From the NCBI RefSeq assembly GCF_029958925.1, contig NZ_CP124616.1, positions 2,232,001-2,296,000 on the forward strand: a stretch of DNA of 64,000 nucleotides. The letters run 5' to 3'. Of the stretch, positions 62,361 to 64,000 are shown piece after piece. The stretch's first letter is position 1; each line of letters opens with the position of its first letter. Source of the stretch: Tropicibacter oceani. GTDB lineage: Bacteria; Pseudomonadota; Alphaproteobacteria; Rhodobacterales; Rhodobacteraceae. The notes under the pieces are model-generated. The model was not told where the DNA came from, did not search any database, and worked only from the letters and a program-made list of their open reading frames with translations. The position numbers were made by a program, and so were the translations under genes.

Positions 62361-63410
62361 ATGATCCCAAGTGACCGACTGCATCAGATCAAGGAACGGC
62401 TGGAATACGTCGAGGCCCGCATGTCCACGGGGCAGGGCGATATTGCCGAACTGGGCCGCGAATATTCCGAGCTCAAACCCGTTGTGACCAAGATCGAGGA
62501 ATGGGAACAGCTGGTGGCCGACCTGGCCGAAGCCGAATCCATGCTCTCTGACCCCGAGATGAAGGAACTGGCCGAGGAAGAGCTGCCAACCCTGCGCGCC
62601 CGTCTGCCGCAGGTCGAGCGCGCCGTGCAACTGGCGCTGCTGCCACGCGATGCGGCCGATGCGCGCCCGGCAGTTCTGGAAATCCGGCCCGGCACCGGCG
62701 GCGACGAGGCAGCGCTGTTTGCCGGTGATCTGGCGCGCATGTACCAGCGCTATGCCGAAGGGCGCGGCTGGAAATGGGAAGTCATCGAAGAACAGCTGAG
62801 CGATCTGGGCGGGCTCAAGGAACTGGTGGTGCGCATTGCCGGTGACGGCGTCTTTGCCCGGCTGAAATTCGAATCCGGCGTGCACCGGGTGCAGCGCGTG
62901 CCCGAAACCGAAAGCGGCGGGCGCATTCATACCTCGGCGGCGACCGTGGCGGTACTGCCCGAGGCGCAGGACGTCGACATCAAGATCGACCCGAACGACA
63001 TCCGCATCGACACCATGCGCAGTTCCGGCGCGGGCGGTCAGCACGTCAACACCACGGATTCGGCGGTGCGCATCACCCATATCCCGTCGGGGATCGTGGT
63101 GACGTCGTCTGAAAAGTCCCAGCACCGCAACCGCGAGATCGCCATGCAGGTGCTGCGCGCCCGGCTTTACGATGCCGAACGGCAGAAAATCGACAACGAA
63201 CGCGCCTCGGACCGCAAAAGCCAGGTCGGTACCGGCGATCGCAGCGAACGCATCCGCACCTACAACTTTCCGCAGGGCCGCATGACCGATCACCGCATCG
63301 GGCTGACCCTGTACCGGCTGGATCAGATCATGCAAGGCGATCTGGATGAAATCATCGACGCGCTGATCTCGGAACATCAGGCCGGGCTGCTGGCCGAAAT
63401 GGAGCACTAG
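62361..63410 (+). CDS. prfA: Peptide chain release factor 1
   Basis: A 349-residue release factor. The peptidyl-hydrolysis loop GGQ is in [16 protein letters not shown] (about residue 224), and the stop-codon reading region is in domain 2 near [16 protein letters not shown]. It terminates translation at UAA and UAG. Two bases separate its stop from prmC, which methylates the GGQ glutamine. Confidence 0.98.
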   Translation: MIPSDRLHQIKERLEYVEARMSTGQGDIAELGREYSELKPVVTKIEEWEQLVADLAEAESMLSDPEMKELAEEELPTLRARLPQVERAVQLALLPRDAADARPAVLEIRPGTGGDEAALFAGDLARMYQRYAEGRGWKWEVIEEQLSDLGGLKELVVRIAGDGVFARLKFESGVHRVQRVPETESGGRIHTSAATVAVLPEAQDVDIKIDPNDIRIDTMRSSGAGGQHVNTTDSAVRITHIPSGIVVTSSEKSQHRNREIAMQVLRARLYDAERQKIDNERASDRKSQVGTGDRSERIRTYNFPQGRMTDHRIGLTLYRLDQIMQGDLDEIIDALISEHQAGLLAEMEH

Positions 63411-63413
63411 GCG

Positions 63414-64000
63414 ATGCGCGGCGCGGAACTGGTGGCCCGGGGCACCGCCACGCTGGTGCAGGCCGATGTGCCGGACGCGGGCCGCGATGCCCGCCGCCTG
63501 CTGGCGCATGTGCTCAAGGTGCCGCCCGGCCGCCTGACCCTGTTCCTGCCCGAAGAAGTTGACCCCGAGCTTGAGGTCATCTTCAACGTGATGGTCCAGC
63601 GCCGCGCCGAACGGGTGCCGGTCAGCCATCTGACCGGACGCCGGCAGTTCTATGGCCGCGATTTCCTTGTCACCCCCGAGGTGCTGGACCCGCGCCCCGA
63701 AACCGAAACCCTGATCGAGGCGGCACTGGCCGAACCCTTTGCCAGCGTGCTGGACCTTGGCACCGGGTCGGGCTGCATCCTGCTGACGCTGCTGGCCGAA
63801 CGCGACGGATCGGTCGGCGTCGGCGTGGATATCAGCGAGGCGGCGCTGAACGTGGCCTTCTGGAACCGCAATGCGCTGAAACTGGAAGGCCGGGCCGATC
63901 TTTGCCTTGGCAGCTGGTTCGCCCCGCTGGACCGCGACGACCAGTTCGACCTGATCGTGTCGAACCCGCCCTATATCGCGCTGAACGAAATGCCGTTCCT
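63414..64000 (+). CDS. prmC: Release factor glutamine methyltransferase, 5' part
   Basis: The first 195 residues of PrmC/HemK, cut by the window edge. The SAM-binding motif DLGTGSGCILLTLL (about residue 114-127) and NPPY (in IVSNPPYIAL) are intact. It methylates the GGQ Gln of RF1 and RF2. It follows prfA, the normal order. The 3' end is outside the window. Confidence 0.96.
   Translation, partial: MRGAELVARGTATLVQADVPDAGRDARRLLAHVLKVPPGRLTLFLPEEVDPELEVIFNVMVQRRAERVPVSHLTGRRQFYGRDFLVTPEVLDPRPETETLIEAALAEPFASVLDLGTGSGCILLTLLAERDGSVGVGVDISEAALNVAFWNRNALKLEGRADLCLGSWFAPLDRDDQFDLIVSNPPYIALNEMPF

Overview
The window is GC-rich, gene-dense alphaproteobacterial chromosome, most likely from a marine Rhodobacteraceae (Roseobacter group). 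The strongest pointers are a DMSP lyase of the DddP family (33658-35004), whose metal-binding aspartates fall at the positions known for that family, a two-gene transhydrogenase, a glnB-glnA pair, a fabD-fabG-acpP cluster, an rpsF-rpsR-rplI operon, trigger factor and prfA-prmC. There is no phage integrase, transposase gene or CRISPR array. It looks like core chromosome with small accessory patches.

Layout. 1-5.8 kb: tail of a host-attachment-type protein, RarD-like permease, LOG-family hydrolase, LysM protein, ATM1-type ABC exporter and a CAT-fold acetyltransferase. 5.9-9.6 kb: malate synthase G with a strong palindrome upstream, a GlcG/HbpS protein and a class I amidotransferase. 9.7-12.3 kb: a flavocytochrome c split into a flavoprotein and a separate tetraheme cytochrome, divergent from a HemG-like flavodoxin. 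12.4-18.6 kb: a 1095-residue RTX protein with a C-terminal Hint domain, then an isoquinoline-oxidoreductase-type molybdenum hydroxylase (IorA/IorB). 18.8-23.5 kb: four overlapping two-component genes on the minus strand. 23.7-26.8 kb: an SDR, then a cluster of metallo-beta-lactamase-fold protein, rhodanese and isoprenylcysteine-methyltransferase-like protein, preceded by an ATTC-N8-GAAT site of SqrR/BigR type and interrupted by a structured 87-bp tandem repeat.

26.9-31.4 kb: pntAB, an unknown protein and bioY. 31.4-37.7 kb: alpha/beta-hydrolase-OsmC fusion, endonuclease-like protein, dddP, DUF3445 protein, an unknown membrane protein and a lytic transglycosylase. 37.9-42.8 kb: glnBA, the bifunctional NAD(P)HX repair enzyme, and two tandem, nearly identical stand-alone Hint genes in which the catalytic Cys and His are replaced. 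42.9-46.7 kb: tRNA-Leu and a complete four-gene L-threonate/D-erythronate operon. 46.8-56.3 kb: tig, ribosomal genes, YceI proteins (one fused to cytochrome b561) and the fatty-acid genes. 56.3-64 kb: an orphan iron-binding protein, mazG, two M20 amidohydrolase paralogues, agmatinase, a DUF1499 protein, prfA and the start of prmC.

Functionally the window combines housekeeping with scavenging of marine carbon (DMSP, glyoxylate, sugar acids, amides, agmatine). The least explained parts are the sulfur-type cluster with its inserted repeat, the degenerate Hint pair and the split flavocytochrome. Names rest on reading the translations; no database search was run.
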